Assembly (NCBI RefSeq): GCF_037948395.1
Contig: NZ_CP149940.1
Span: forward strand, 1,798,001 to 1,862,000
Reading direction: 5' to 3'
Source: Serratia nevei
GTDB lineage: Bacteria; Pseudomonadota; Gammaproteobacteria; Enterobacterales; Enterobacteriaceae
Length of the DNA: 64,000 nt
Both the position numbers and the translations under genes were made by a program. The notes below the pieces were generated by a model. It made no database searches. It was not told where the DNA came from and worked only from the letters and a program-made list of their open reading frames with translations. Every line of letters starts with the position of its first letter. Position 1 is the stretch's first letter. Of this stretch, positions 41,963-50,686 are shown one piece after another.

Positions 41963-42481
41963 TTAGAACGCTGCGGTATCCTTGAACAGGCCCACTTTCA
42001 GATCGGTAGCGGTATAGATCACTTCGCCGTCAACCAGCACTTCGCCATCGGCGACGCCCATGATCAGCTTGCGGGTGATAACGCGCTTGAAGTTAATGCG
42101 GTAAGTCACCTTCTTGGCGGTTGGCAGCACCTGGCCGGTGAACTTGACTTCACCGACGCCCAGCGCGCGGCCTTTGCCTTCGCCGCCCAGCCAACCGAGG
42201 TAGAAACCGACCAACTGCCACATGGCATCCAGGCCCAGGCAACCAGGCATGACCGGATCGCCGATAAAGTGGCAACCGAAGAACCATAGGTCCGGATTAA
42301 TATCCAGCTCCGCTTCCACATAACCTTTGTTGTGAGTCCCGCCGTCTTCGCTCATTTTGACCACGCGGTCCATCATCAACATGTTACCTGCCGGCAACGG
42401 TGGGCCACCGGCGCCGAACAGCTCGCCACGGCCGGATGCTTCGAGGTCTTCTTTCGTATAGGAATCGCGTTTATCTACCAT
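41963..42481 (-). CDS. fabA: 3-hydroxydecanoyl-[acyl-carrier-protein] dehydratase/isomerase
   Basis: 172-residue hot-dog-fold enzyme that dehydrates 3-hydroxydecanoyl-ACP and isomerises the trans-2 product to cis-3-decenoyl-ACP, the branch point for unsaturated fatty acids. The catalytic pair is His71 ([12 protein letters not shown]) and Asp85 (CLGLDAMWQ). The start [21 protein letters not shown] is canonical. Upstream on the reverse strand lie FabR-like and FadR-like sites, matching the known repressor and activator of E. coli fabA. Confidence 0.99.
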   Translation of the reverse strand: MVDKRDSYTKEDLEASGRGELFGAGGPPLPAGNMLMMDRVVKMSEDGGTHNKGYVEAELDINPDLWFFGCHFIGDPVMPGCLGLDAMWQLVGFYLGWLGGEGKGRALGVGEVKFTGQVLPTAKKVTYRINFKRVITRKLIMGVADGEVLVDGEVIYTATDLKVGLFKDTAAF

Positions 42482-42519
42482 GTTCTCAGTAAGCCTTATT
42501 TTAATGAAGGACGCAGGTT

Positions 42520-42537
42520 AGCTAACACGTGTACGCT
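42520..42537 (-). promoter_or_regulatory. FabR-like operator of fabA
   Basis: AGCTAACACGTGTACGCT read on the forward strand contains the central palindrome ACACGTGT and one perfect AGCGTACA half, as in the E. coli fabA FabR site (from memory). It is centred about 47 bases upstream of the fabA start codon. Confidence 0.6.
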
Positions 42538-42553
42538 GAACAAGTCCGATCAG
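42538..42553 (-). promoter_or_regulatory. FadR-like site of fabA
   Basis: On the reverse strand it reads CTGATCGGACTTGTTC, which corresponds, from memory, to the FadR activator site of E. coli fabA. It directly abuts the FabR-like operator and overlaps the last codons and stop of the upstream lonH gene. Confidence 0.6.
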
Positions 42554-44298
42554 CCGTGGTTGAACCAGTTGAGCCAGCGCAGCGGCCATGGACGACGGCG
42601 TTCCTGCAGGCTCACCTGCGCAATCCGTTCCTGAATGGCCGCCAACAAATTCGGCTGTTGTTCATCAGAGTAGAGGCAACCTGTAAGCAAAGGCAAGGCT
42701 TCCGCCGCGCTCTCTACCGCCCACAGATGGAATTGCCCCTCGCGTACCGCGTCGACGACATCTTGACGCAGGCACAGGTGGCGCACGTTGGTCACGGGCA
42801 ATACGACGCCCTGTTTGCCCGTCAGGCCGCGGCGTAAACAAACTTCGAAGAAACCTTCGACCTTTTCGTTAACGCCGCCTATCGGCTGTACGTTGCCGAA
42901 TTGGTCGACGGAGCCGGTGACGGCGATCTGCTGTGTGATTGGCTGCTGCGACAGAGCGCTGACCAAGGCGCACAGCTCGGCGAGCGAGGCGCTGTCGCCG
43001 TCCACTTCACCGTAAGATTGTTCAAAGACGATGGAAGCGGAGAAGGGCAACTGCTGATCCAAATCCAGTTCGGCGATAAGGAACGCCTGCATGATCATCA
43101 TGCCTTTAGCATGCAGGTTGCCGCCCAGCTCGGCTTTGCGCTCGACGTCGGTAAACTCGCCGTCGCCAAGATGCACGACGCAACTGATGCGCGAGGGCTC
43201 GCCGAAGCTGCGCGGATGGCCGGGATAATCCAGGACTGACAGGCCGTTAATCTGCCCGATCACTTCACCCTCGGTCTCAATCAGGATCTGACCCAGCTCA
43301 ATCTCATCCTGCATACGCTCGGCCAGATAGCTTTCGCGCCATTCGCGGGCATTCAACGCTGCCTCAAACGCTTTGGCGGTAATGCGCTCCTCTTCGGCAT
43401 ACAGTGCGGCCTCGGACAGCTGCTGGCCAAGCCAAACCGGCGAGAGTGGCAGGATGCCCTGATCGCCGGTGTAACGCACAGCCTGGACGATCAGCGGCGG
43501 CCAGGCGTCGGCCGCTAACATCGGCAGCTGCCGATCGGCAATCACGCCGTTGACGTAGCCGCACCACTGCGCCATATCATCGACTTCGGTCAGCTGCAGA
43601 TCGTCTTCGTATTCGCCGTAGACCGCTTGTTCGCTCAGTTCCGGCTCGATATCGTGGAAATCGGCCAGGCCGTGACGGTCGCCGACCACAATCAGCCGCA
43701 GGTCCAGCGGCATCGGTGGAATGGCTACCGGCAGCGGGCGGGTTTCGTCTGGCGAAACCCAATGGAACTGGCGCTGGCCGATCATCTGCTTCAGCCGCAG
43801 CCATAGCAATGGCTGAGCCAGCAGCGCCCGAGCCGACAGGATCAGGACGCCGCCGTTGGCCTGGTGCACCAGACCCGGTTGCAGGGTAATGTCGCCATTG
43901 TGGATCCGTACGCAACCAAACAGCTGCTCCGGTTCAATCCACTCCTGGAACAGACAAGCACCGCCGGCGGCGAAAGGTTCATCGCCACGGCTGGCCGGCT
44001 CTATGCTGACCTTGCCATCCTGAATGGCATAGTGGCTGCCGCGGCATGCCGTATTCTTCGCCAGAAGCGGGTTGACGGCGTGTGCGATCAGTTCTAGGTA
44101 TTCTCGCGTTTCTTGCGCTTTCAACAGCATGAAACGCGGTGGCGATTGAGGGTGGCAAAATAGCGTCAGGGCATTTTCCAGCCGAGGCTGAATGGCGGAA
44201 AAGGGCACGGGTGCCAACTGAGCGGCGGTATCAAATATCGCCTGATAAGGCGTTACGTCCGGCAATAAAGATTGCCATTCAAGTCGGTTATTGGTCAA
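42550..44298 (-). CDS. lonH: Lon-like serine-lysine protease LonH (YcbZ)
   Basis: 582-residue protein of the S16 Lon family without a canonical Walker A AAA+ ATPase module. The C-terminal protease domain has the catalytic Ser in YGEVDGDSASLAELCAL (about residue 429) and the Lys in GGVNEKVEGFFEVC (about 471). The N-terminal part resembles the degenerate ATPase-like region of archaeal-type Lon paralogues. It is just upstream of fabA, as in E. coli, where it is poorly studied. Unlike classical Lon it is probably ATP-independent (inference). Confidence 0.9.
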   Translation of the reverse strand: MTNNRLEWQSLLPDVTPYQAIFDTAAQLAPVPFSAIQPRLENALTLFCHPQSPPRFMLLKAQETREYLELIAHAVNPLLAKNTACRGSHYAIQDGKVSIEPASRGDEPFAAGGACLFQEWIEPEQLFGCVRIHNGDITLQPGLVHQANGGVLILSARALLAQPLLWLRLKQMIGQRQFHWVSPDETRPLPVAIPPMPLDLRLIVVGDRHGLADFHDIEPELSEQAVYGEYEDDLQLTEVDDMAQWCGYVNGVIADRQLPMLAADAWPPLIVQAVRYTGDQGILPLSPVWLGQQLSEAALYAEEERITAKAFEAALNAREWRESYLAERMQDEIELGQILIETEGEVIGQINGLSVLDYPGHPRSFGEPSRISCVVHLGDGEFTDVERKAELGGNLHAKGMMIMQAFLIAELDLDQQLPFSASIVFEQSYGEVDGDSASLAELCALVSALSQQPITQQIAVTGSVDQFGNVQPIGGVNEKVEGFFEVCLRRGLTGKQGVVLPVTNVRHLCLRQDVVDAVREGQFHLWAVESAAEALPLLTGCLYSDEQQPNLLAAIQERIAQVSLQERRRPWPLRWLNWFNHG

Positions 44299-44508
44299 AG
44301 TGTTAGATGCAATCGTTAAAAAGGGAAAGGGCGATTATACAAGAATAACGGCGGCTTGATACATGTGGAGTGCCAGTTGGCGTCAGGGAGTTTGACATCG
44401 CGCGATGACTGTGCAAAAAACAGTCTAAAAGACGGCTTAATTGCCGGGGAAATTCGGCGCAAAGCTGTTATGCTTATTTGAAGTTACGCGGTCACTGAAG
44501 AGCTCAAG

Positions 44509-44967
44509 ATGAAATATCAGCAACTGGAAAATCTGGAGAGCGGTTGGAAATGGAAGTACCTGGTGAAGAAGCACCGGGAAGGGGAACTTATTACCCGCTA
44601 CATTGAAAACAGCGCTGCTCAGGAGGCGGTTAACGAGCTGCTGAAGCTGGAAAATGAGCCGGTAAAGGTACTTGCATGGATTGCCGCTCATATGAATCCG
44701 GAGCTGGATAACCGGATGAAGCAAACGATCCGCGCCCGCCGCAAACGTCATTTTAACGCAGAACACCAGCATACGCGTAAAAAATCTATCGATCTGGAGT
44801 TTTTGGTTTGGCAACGCTTGGCAGCCCTGGCGCGCCGTCGTGGCGTCACGCTGTCGGAAACGGTTGTGCAGCTTATCGAAGATGCTGAGCGCAAAGAGAA
44901 GTATGCGAATCAGATGTCGTCGTTGAAAGAAGATTTGAAGGCGATTCTCGGTAAAGAACCTAAGTAA
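44509..44967 (+). CDS. matP: Ter-macrodomain organiser MatP
   Basis: 152-residue DNA-binding protein that recognises 13-base matS sites and condenses the terminus macrodomain, also linking it to the divisome through ZapB. An N-terminal four-helix bundle ([20 protein letters not shown]) precedes the ribbon-helix-helix and C-terminal coiled-coil with [20 protein letters not shown] and [17 protein letters not shown]. It starts after an in-frame leader with AAGAGCTCAAG. Convergent with ompA. By eye I found no GTGACRNYGTCAC site in the window. Confidence 0.97.
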   Translation: MKYQQLENLESGWKWKYLVKKHREGELITRYIENSAAQEAVNELLKLENEPVKVLAWIAAHMNPELDNRMKQTIRARRKRHFNAEHQHTRKKSIDLEFLVWQRLAALARRRGVTLSETVVQLIEDAERKEKYANQMSSLKEDLKAILGKEPK

Positions 44968-45024
44968 ACGGGGCAGAGCGCCTTAGTTACACTGGGTCTT
45001 GAATGTTCTGATAACAACAGGACG

Positions 45025-45055
45025 AAAAAAAACCCCGCAATGCGGGGTTTTTTAT
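45025..45055 (-). terminator. Bidirectional terminator between matP and ompA
   Basis: The hairpin AAACCCCGCA/TGCGGGGTTT has A and T runs on both sides and serves both convergent genes. Confidence 0.9.
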
Positions 45056-45068
45056 TAGGCGAGTAAAC

Positions 45069-46151
45069 TTAGCCCTGAGGCTGAGTTACAACGTCTTTGA
45101 TACCTTTAACTTCGATCTCTACGCGACGATCTGGTGCCAGGCAGTCGATCTGAGCTTTGGTAGCGCGGCCAGCTTTGTAGCCACAGGTGTTGCCAGTAAC
45201 TGGATCAGCTTTGCCCATGCCACGTGCAGAAATTTTGTCTGACGGGATGCCTTTGGAGACCAGGTAGTCAACAACGCTTTGTGCGCGTTTTTCAGACAGT
45301 TTCTGGTTGTACTGAGCAGAACCAACGGCGTCGGTGTAACCCAGAACAACTACGGAACCGTCTTTAGGATCCATGGAGCTCAGCTGGGAGTACAGCTGAT
45401 CCAGAGCCTGCTGACCTTGTGGCTTCAGAGTTGCTTTGTTGAAGTTGAACAGCACGTCAGACTTCAGAGTGAAACGCTTGGTTTCAACAACTGGAGCCGG
45501 AGCTGGGGCTGGAGCAACTGGAGCAACTACGTCATCCTGACCGAAGCGGTAAGAAACGCCCAGGCTCAGCATGGTGTTGTCTGGACGTGCGCCAACGGTA
45601 CCTGCGTCACCGATGTTGCTTACGAACTGGTAGTCCAGGCGGGTAGCCCAGTTTTTGGTCAGTGCGTATTCAACACCAACAGCAGCCAGCGGAGAAACGC
45701 CGGTGTCGTGGTCGCTCAGGCGCTGACCAGTGCGGCCGTAGTTAGCTTTGGAGTCTGCACGCCATACCATACCACCCAGACGAGTGTAGATATCCAGATC
45801 GTCAGCAATTGGGTAGCTCAGTTTAGCAGCCAGTTGAACGCCCTGCGCTTTGAAAGCACCGTTGTTCACGCTGCCTTTGTAAGGCATACGGCCGAGCCAG
45901 TCATAGCCCAGTTCGAAGCCCAGGTATTGGTTTGCCTGGTAGCCCAGGAACGCGCCGGCACCCAGCTGATCTTTGTGGGTTGGGCCGTTGCCGATACCGT
46001 TCTGGTAACCGTTACCGTAGAAACCAGTGTCGTGGTACTGGGACCAGCCCAGTTTAGCACCGGTGTACCAGGTGTTATCTTTTGGAGCGGCTTGCGCTAC
46101 GGTAGCGAAACCTGCCAGTGCCACTGCTAATGCGATAGCTGTCTTTTTCAT
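45069..46151 (-). CDS. ompA: Outer-membrane protein A
   Basis: 360-residue major outer-membrane protein. The signal is [20 protein letters not shown] plus A (21 residues). An eight-stranded beta-barrel (about 22-195) is followed by the hinge [17 protein letters not shown] and an OmpA-C peptidoglycan-binding domain (about 225-350) with [31 protein letters not shown] and [14 protein letters not shown] 46151 is chosen by GAGGCGCAAA and the E. coli start. Surface loops differ from E. coli, as usual in this family. Confidence 0.99.
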   Translation of the reverse strand: MKKTAIALAVALAGFATVAQAAPKDNTWYTGAKLGWSQYHDTGFYGNGYQNGIGNGPTHKDQLGAGAFLGYQANQYLGFELGYDWLGRMPYKGSVNNGAFKAQGVQLAAKLSYPIADDLDIYTRLGGMVWRADSKANYGRTGQRLSDHDTGVSPLAAVGVEYALTKNWATRLDYQFVSNIGDAGTVGARPDNTMLSLGVSYRFGQDDVVAPVAPAPAPAPVVETKRFTLKSDVLFNFNKATLKPQGQQALDQLYSQLSSMDPKDGSVVVLGYTDAVGSAQYNQKLSEKRAQSVVDYLVSKGIPSDKISARGMGKADPVTGNTCGYKAGRATKAQIDCLAPDRRVEIEVKGIKDVVTQPQG

Positions 46152-46267
46152 TTTGCGCCTCGTTATCATCCAAATAGGCAATGAGCTTTAAAGCTGTTTT
46201 AAGCCCTTGGTTAAATTCCTTCGCCAAGGTTTAAGCCCTCGTTTGTTACTCGCCAGTTTTTCTGACG

Positions 46268-46294
46268 TTATAGAGCAACCTTGGCGATGTAAAG
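46268..46294 (-). promoter_or_regulatory. ompA promoter
   Basis: On the reverse strand TTTACA (46294-46289) and TATAAC (46273-46268) are separated by 15 bases. The surrounding GTAGACTTTACATCGCCA is nearly identical, from memory, to the E. coli ompA promoter. The predicted leader of about 110 bases ends with the conserved GGATGATAACGAGGCGCAAA. Confidence 0.6.
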
Positions 46295-46386
46295 TCTACA
46301 ACGTGGCGCGAAAGTTACAAGTGTGATGTGATAAGGCTCTAAAAAAAAACGCGGAATCGTACATATTTGCTAACATTCTTAGCCTA

Positions 46387-46416
46387 AAAAAACGGCGATT
46401 CATCGGGCGTTTTTGC
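46387..46416 (-). terminator. Probable terminator of sulA
   Basis: AAAACG and CGTTTT arms enclose an inner CGAT-TC-ATCG stem with a small internal loop; A and T runs flank both sides. It lies about 95 bases past the sulA stop. Confidence 0.5.
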
Positions 46417-46508
46417 TTGGCAAACCGCAGCCGGACTAGCTTTGTGCCTTATCCCGCAAAGGTTCCCTCTACGGGGTGCGAAAATGATGGGAAAAATCCT
46501 AAATTTAC

Positions 46509-47015
46509 TTAATGATACAAAGAAGAGTGAATTTTTAGGGTGGAACAGTGTCCGTGAGTCGGGTCAATGTCACGTTGAGGACGCATGATAAACCCGTAGG
46601 CATTACCCAATTCTGCCGCACGTCTTAATTTTAGACGATCCTCCTCCGTTAGCTCGGGCAACCAGCCGAGAACCACGCTGTAGTTCCCCGTTTGCAGCGC
46701 TTTTTCCATTGCCTCAACCGTATTCACCGGGCTGATTTGGCTCAACTGCACCATTTTATCCACCGGCAGGCCGGATTGCTGCAGCCATTGCTTGCTTAAC
46801 TTTTGCTGCGGCGTCAGCCACAGAAGCCAGCGAGACTGCTTGCCCAGTTGCTGGAGCAGGGGCAACAGCAGTTGAGCCACTGCGGGCTGGCGCTCGTTGT
46901 AAACAAGTTCACTGATCAAGCCATTCTCTTTGCCGACATTTGTGTTCTTCGCAACGCTGTTCGCGGTAAAAGAGCCATGGCTAAAATGAGGTTGGTAGAG
47001 TGATTGAGTACGCAT
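46509..47015 (-). CDS. sulA: SOS cell-division inhibitor SulA
   Basis: 168-residue inhibitor that binds FtsZ monomers and blocks Z-ring assembly after DNA damage. The FtsZ-contact core is visible in [20 protein letters not shown] and [18 protein letters not shown], and the C-terminal IHSSLYH is the Lon recognition tail (E. coli ends KIHSNLYH). The N-terminal 50 residues are variable. A LexA box lies 23 bases upstream of the start, so SOS induction is expected. The gene lies between tfoX and ompA, as in E. coli. Confidence 0.96.
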   Translation of the reverse strand: MRTQSLYQPHFSHGSFTANSVAKNTNVGKENGLISELVYNERQPAVAQLLLPLLQQLGKQSRWLLWLTPQQKLSKQWLQQSGLPVDKMVQLSQISPVNTVEAMEKALQTGNYSVVLGWLPELTEEDRLKLRRAAELGNAYGFIMRPQRDIDPTHGHCSTLKIHSSLYH

Positions 47016-47037
47016 AAAGTTCCCGCCCGTCGTGTTA

Positions 47038-47053
47038 CTGTATGTTTATACAG
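47038..47053 (-). promoter_or_regulatory. LexA box of sulA
   Basis: CTGTATGTTTATACAG matches the SOS consensus CTGT-N8-ACAG perfectly in both half-sites and is positioned over the sulA promoter. Confidence 0.92.
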
Positions 47054-47244
47054 TATCCCTGATTTCGGATAAGATCAACCCAAATTTTCGTAGCGGCTCG
47101 CATAATTGCGATCATTTTTTGTACCGGTGTTTTTTGTGATTGGCATGCAGACGGATAGTGCGTATTTTTCTAATTAGTTGTTCACGTTACTTTTTTCATT
47201 GATGAGAGAAATAATACGACCGGAACCTAAAAAGGAGGAATGCT

Positions 47245-47901
47245 ATGAAAAGGATGTCGACGAGAAGAATCACGCAGGCTAAAAGTTGCTTCGCGGCGCT
47301 GGGCACCATCACCACGCGGTCACAGTTTGGCGGCTATGGGCTGTTGGCTGAGGGGGTGATGTTTGCAGTGATAGCGGAAGGCGAGCTGTATTTGCGGGCT
47401 ACGGCGAGCATGGAACCGGCCTTTCGCGCTCGGGGCATGGTCAATATGGTCTATTCCAAGCGCGGAGTGCCCATCACTTTGCGCTATTACTGGGTTGACG
47501 AGTCCCTGTGGCGGGAACGTAACGAATTGGTGGGGCTGGCTTGGCAAGCTGTCAGGGAGGCCCGTCGGGAACAGCGGCTCAAGGCCGGCGACCACGGCAG
47601 ATTGAAGGCGCTGCCGAATATAGATGTCAATATGGAGCGGCTGTTGTGGCGAGCGGGTATCCGCAACGCCTATGACCTGCGGTTGCAGGGCGCGAAACGC
47701 AGCTATCTTAGCCTGCTGCAACAACAGACCAATCTGGGATTGCGAGTCCTGTTGTCGCTGGGCGGGGCGATAGCCGGTTATCATCAGGCGGCATTACCGG
47801 CTGAATTGCATAACGAATTGGTGCGCTGGTTCGATCATATGATGGCGATGCGCCGCCATGGACATGAGCCGGTGATTCAGGGCCCGTCGAGCGGGCCCTG
47901 A
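47245..47901 (+). CDS. tfoX: Competence regulator TfoX/Sxy
   Basis: 218-residue Sxy/TfoX protein that redirects CRP to CRP-S promoters of DNA-uptake genes. The N-terminal domain (about 10-105) contains FGGYGLLAEGVMFAVIAEGELYLRA. The C-terminal domain (about 120-200) contains LPNIDVNMERLLWRAGIRNAYDLRLQGAKRSYL. ATG 47245 is preceded by AAAGGAGGAATGCT. A TGTGA half-site near 47136 and a long leader suggest transcriptional control, as in E. coli sxy, but no complete site is assigned. Convergent with yccS, with 4 bases between the stops. Confidence 0.94.
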   Translation: MKRMSTRRITQAKSCFAALGTITTRSQFGGYGLLAEGVMFAVIAEGELYLRATASMEPAFRARGMVNMVYSKRGVPITLRYYWVDESLWRERNELVGLAWQAVREARREQRLKAGDHGRLKALPNIDVNMERLLWRAGIRNAYDLRLQGAKRSYLSLLQQQTNLGLRVLLSLGGAIAGYHQAALPAELHNELVRWFDHMMAMRRHGHEPVIQGPSSGP

Positions 47902-47905
47902 ATGA

Positions 47906-50041
47906 TTAGGCTGTCTTATTGATTTGGGTGTGCAGCGCGGTGAGTTCCGGCAGAAGTTCGAGCACCAGCCCCACCTGCTGCAAAACCAGCTGTTCTTTGC
48001 TTTCAGGTTCCGGAACGGCTTGGCGAATACGCTCCGCCAGCTGTTCCAGCGCCTGAGCAATGCGCTGGCTGTTCTGTTCTTCCTGATGCAGGGCGCCGTC
48101 CACGTAACACACGGCATCATTGAGCAGGTCGAGCGTGGCAGGGGTATTCAGCCGCTCGCGGTGCGCACCCAACGCCGAGATATAACTCAGGAGTGTGTGG
48201 TTCAGGCAGAGCAGGCGGAAGGCGGCTTCCTGCAGCGCCTTGTCGGCCTTGGGATCGGCGGACATGTTGGAGATGACCGAAGCCAGCTCGGCATCGCTGT
48301 TGTGGGCATCTCGCCGCGCAATGCGGTAGGCGAGGCCGTTATCCTTACCCTGGTGGTATTGCACCAGAATGGCGTCCAGATAACGGCAGTTGGCATTCAG
48401 CGTTTTATCCACCACCGCCGGCAGTTGGCGGAACTTCCAGTCCGGCCAAATAAAGCTGACTGCCGCCCAGGCGATGGCGCAGCCCAGCAAGGTATCGTAA
48501 ACGCGCGGAGCTGCCACTTCGAATCCTTCACCCAACAGGTTAAAGCACAACAGCACCAGCAGCGTAATGAACATCGTCGCGTGCGCATATTGTACGGTGC
48601 GGAAAGCGAAGAACAGAACGCCGGTGATGACGATCAACACCAGCTGTCCTTCCAGTGAAGGCACGAAATAGAGGATTGGCAGGCCGATAAGAATACCGGC
48701 CAGGGTGCCGATGATGCGCAATGCCAGGCGTCGGCGGGTGGCATTGTAGTTCGGTTGGCAGACGAACAGGCTGGTCAACAGGATCCAGTAACCGTGCTGC
48801 ATACCGGTGAATTGAATGAAGGCGTAACCCACGCACAGCACCACCGACATGCGGATCGCGTGGCGAAACAGGGCCGACTGGGGCGTCAAATGGCGGCTGA
48901 TGCGCAGCCGGATATCGCTCCAGCCGGTTAAGCGGTCATCGGCCAGGCTGTTCTCTTCCGCTTGCCCGCTGGCCAGCGTCTGCTCTGATTCGATATTGGC
49001 CAGCTGCGCATCGATCGCATGCAGGTTTTTCAACAGATGCGCCAGCGCCTTGGTCTGCTCGGTATTGCCCTGGGTTTCGGCGATGCGCGCCAATGCCTCC
49101 TGAATGCGGCTGAAAGCCGGTTCAAAGCGCGGGTTGTGCTGGTACTTTTGCCGCAGCAGGATCGATTGCGCCAATTGGCGGCAGGCGCGCGCCTGCATGC
49201 TCAGCAAACGCTGGAAGCGGAACAAAATGTCGCTGTGGCGGAATTGCCGGCTGAGTGCGTGGTACTGAACGTGGGAAGAGCTGGCGCGTTCGTGGATATC
49301 CTGCGCGACAAAATAGTAGTGCAAGGTGCGGCGGGTGCCACGCTGGCCGCGATCGCCTTTCAGGCGCGTCAGCAGCGAGGCTTTGGTTTGGTTAAGCAAC
49401 GCGACCAGGGCGCTGTTGGCCATCGCGACATCCATCCAGGGCAGATCGGCGTCGCGCTCGGCATCGGGATCGAACAGATTGGCTTTGGCATCTAGATAGT
49501 TGGCCAACTGATCGTAGCAGCGTGCCAGGTTCTCTTGCAGCGGCCGGATAGGGAACAGCAGGTGGCCCGCCAGCGTCAGCAGGTTGTACCACAGTGCGCC
49601 GATCACCAACAGCAGCGGCTGCTGATACCAGGCATCGTACATGGCGGTGCCGAGCATGGTATAAACCGCGATCAGCAGCGCGCCGAAGGCGATGGTGGCG
49701 TAACGTTGCCCCAAGGCACCGAGCAGGATAAAACCGCAGGTCGACGTGGTTAAGCCAAGGGCGAACAACCAGGGGTAGGGGAACAGCAGCTCGATTGAAG
49801 CAGAGGCGACAAAGAAGCACACCAGCGTGATCAGCAGGTTGCGTAACCTGCCGGCCAGGCGGTCATCCAAATCAGTCAGGGCCGCCGCCACGACGCCCAG
49901 CGTTAGCGGGATGGTCAGCTTGGGAATGCCCAACCACCAGGGAACGGCGGTGGTGCCGATCAGCGCAATAAGGATGCGCAGGTGATACAGCAGGTTGCTG
50001 TTGTAGGTATAACGACGAACTGCGGGTGCAAAAGAGAGCAC
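47906..50041 (-). CDS. yccS: YccS, FUSC-family inner-membrane protein
   Basis: 711 residues. About six helices in the N-terminal FUSC region (residues 20-180), then a cytoplasmic stretch, then a second membrane cluster (about 395-530, with VLCVGYAFIQFTGMQHGYWILLTSLFVCQPN) and a C-terminal cytoplasmic domain, the duplicated layout of YccS/YhfK. It starts at GTG 50041, with GAGGAG 6 bases upstream, giving MLSFAPAVRRYTYNSN, which matches E. coli. The transported compound is not known; relatives (AaeB, FusC) export aromatic acids or import ferredoxin fragments. Confidence 0.93.
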   Translation of the reverse strand: MLSFAPAVRRYTYNSNLLYHLRILIALIGTTAVPWWLGIPKLTIPLTLGVVAAALTDLDDRLAGRLRNLLITLVCFFVASASIELLFPYPWLFALGLTTSTCGFILLGALGQRYATIAFGALLIAVYTMLGTAMYDAWYQQPLLLVIGALWYNLLTLAGHLLFPIRPLQENLARCYDQLANYLDAKANLFDPDAERDADLPWMDVAMANSALVALLNQTKASLLTRLKGDRGQRGTRRTLHYYFVAQDIHERASSSHVQYHALSRQFRHSDILFRFQRLLSMQARACRQLAQSILLRQKYQHNPRFEPAFSRIQEALARIAETQGNTEQTKALAHLLKNLHAIDAQLANIESEQTLASGQAEENSLADDRLTGWSDIRLRISRHLTPQSALFRHAIRMSVVLCVGYAFIQFTGMQHGYWILLTSLFVCQPNYNATRRRLALRIIGTLAGILIGLPILYFVPSLEGQLVLIVITGVLFFAFRTVQYAHATMFITLLVLLCFNLLGEGFEVAAPRVYDTLLGCAIAWAAVSFIWPDWKFRQLPAVVDKTLNANCRYLDAILVQYHQGKDNGLAYRIARRDAHNSDAELASVISNMSADPKADKALQEAAFRLLCLNHTLLSYISALGAHRERLNTPATLDLLNDAVCYVDGALHQEEQNSQRIAQALEQLAERIRQAVPEPESKEQLVLQQVGLVLELLPELTALHTQINKTA

Positions 50042-50067
50042 GAAAAACTCCTCAAACGGAGAAAAAA

Positions 50068-50520
50068 TTAACGCTGATGATAGTGGCGGCGAGCATTCTC
50101 AATACGCGCTTGCTGGGCCATTTCTACCGAGACGACGCGGCGCCCCACCGGCCACAGCGCGATGGCGGCAATTTTGAAATTGGCGATGCCGACCGGAATG
50201 CCGATGATCGAAACGCACTGCACGATGCCGGCGGCGATGTGTGACAGGCATAGCCACCAGCCGAACAGCACCAACCAGATAATGTTGAGCAGCGAACCGC
50301 CGGCGGAGAGCAGCGCATTGCTTTTTTCCGGGTAGAGTTCATCGACGTGAATTGCCTCATTGCCGAAAGGCACCAGCGACAGCTTGGTGATTTCCCAGCA
50401 GGAGCGGGTGAGCGGCAGCGTGATGACCAGCAGCACGCTGAACACCGTGGCGATGAGCCAACCCAGCGTGGTGAAGAAACCGCCCAACACAAAATTAAGA
50501 ATATTCAGTACAGTACGCAT
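50068..50520 (-). CDS. yccF: YccF, DUF307 inner-membrane protein
   Basis: 150-residue protein with three to four hydrophobic segments (about 5-40, 75-100, 102-125) and two tandem YccF repeats (LTRSCWEITKLSLVPFGNEA and the ISIIGIPVGIANFKIAAIALWPVG block). The start at 50520 (MRTVLNILNFVLGGFF) is conserved with E. coli; an in-frame start three codons upstream has no better ribosome site. It precedes yccS by 26 bases and is probably cotranscribed with it. Function unknown. Confidence 0.9.
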   Translation of the reverse strand: MRTVLNILNFVLGGFFTTLGWLIATVFSVLLVITLPLTRSCWEITKLSLVPFGNEAIHVDELYPEKSNALLSAGGSLLNIIWLVLFGWWLCLSHIAAGIVQCVSIIGIPVGIANFKIAAIALWPVGRRVVSVEMAQQARIENARRHYHQR

Positions 50521-50686
50521 AGACGTCATTCTGCTCTAATGATGGCCAAACCGCGATGCGGGCGTATTCACGATAAAAACGCAAAATCTATTCTACCCTT
50601 TTTTTAGCGCTAGAGTGCCACTGCTTATCACAGGTAAACTGGCAGATATCCGTTATTTAATCTCAACATAGTCATGGCGCGACGAT

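Larger units (their letters stand above)
46152..46508. other. ompA-sulA gap (357 bases)
   Basis: Contains the ompA leader and promoter on the reverse strand and, around 46387-46415, an imperfect hairpin flanked by A and T runs that probably ends sulA transcription. No other gene is seen. Confidence 0.6.

Noticed and set aside
47125..47150. CRP or CRP-S site upstream of tfoX
   Set aside because: Only one good half-site (TGTGA) is present; the partner half is too degenerate to call.
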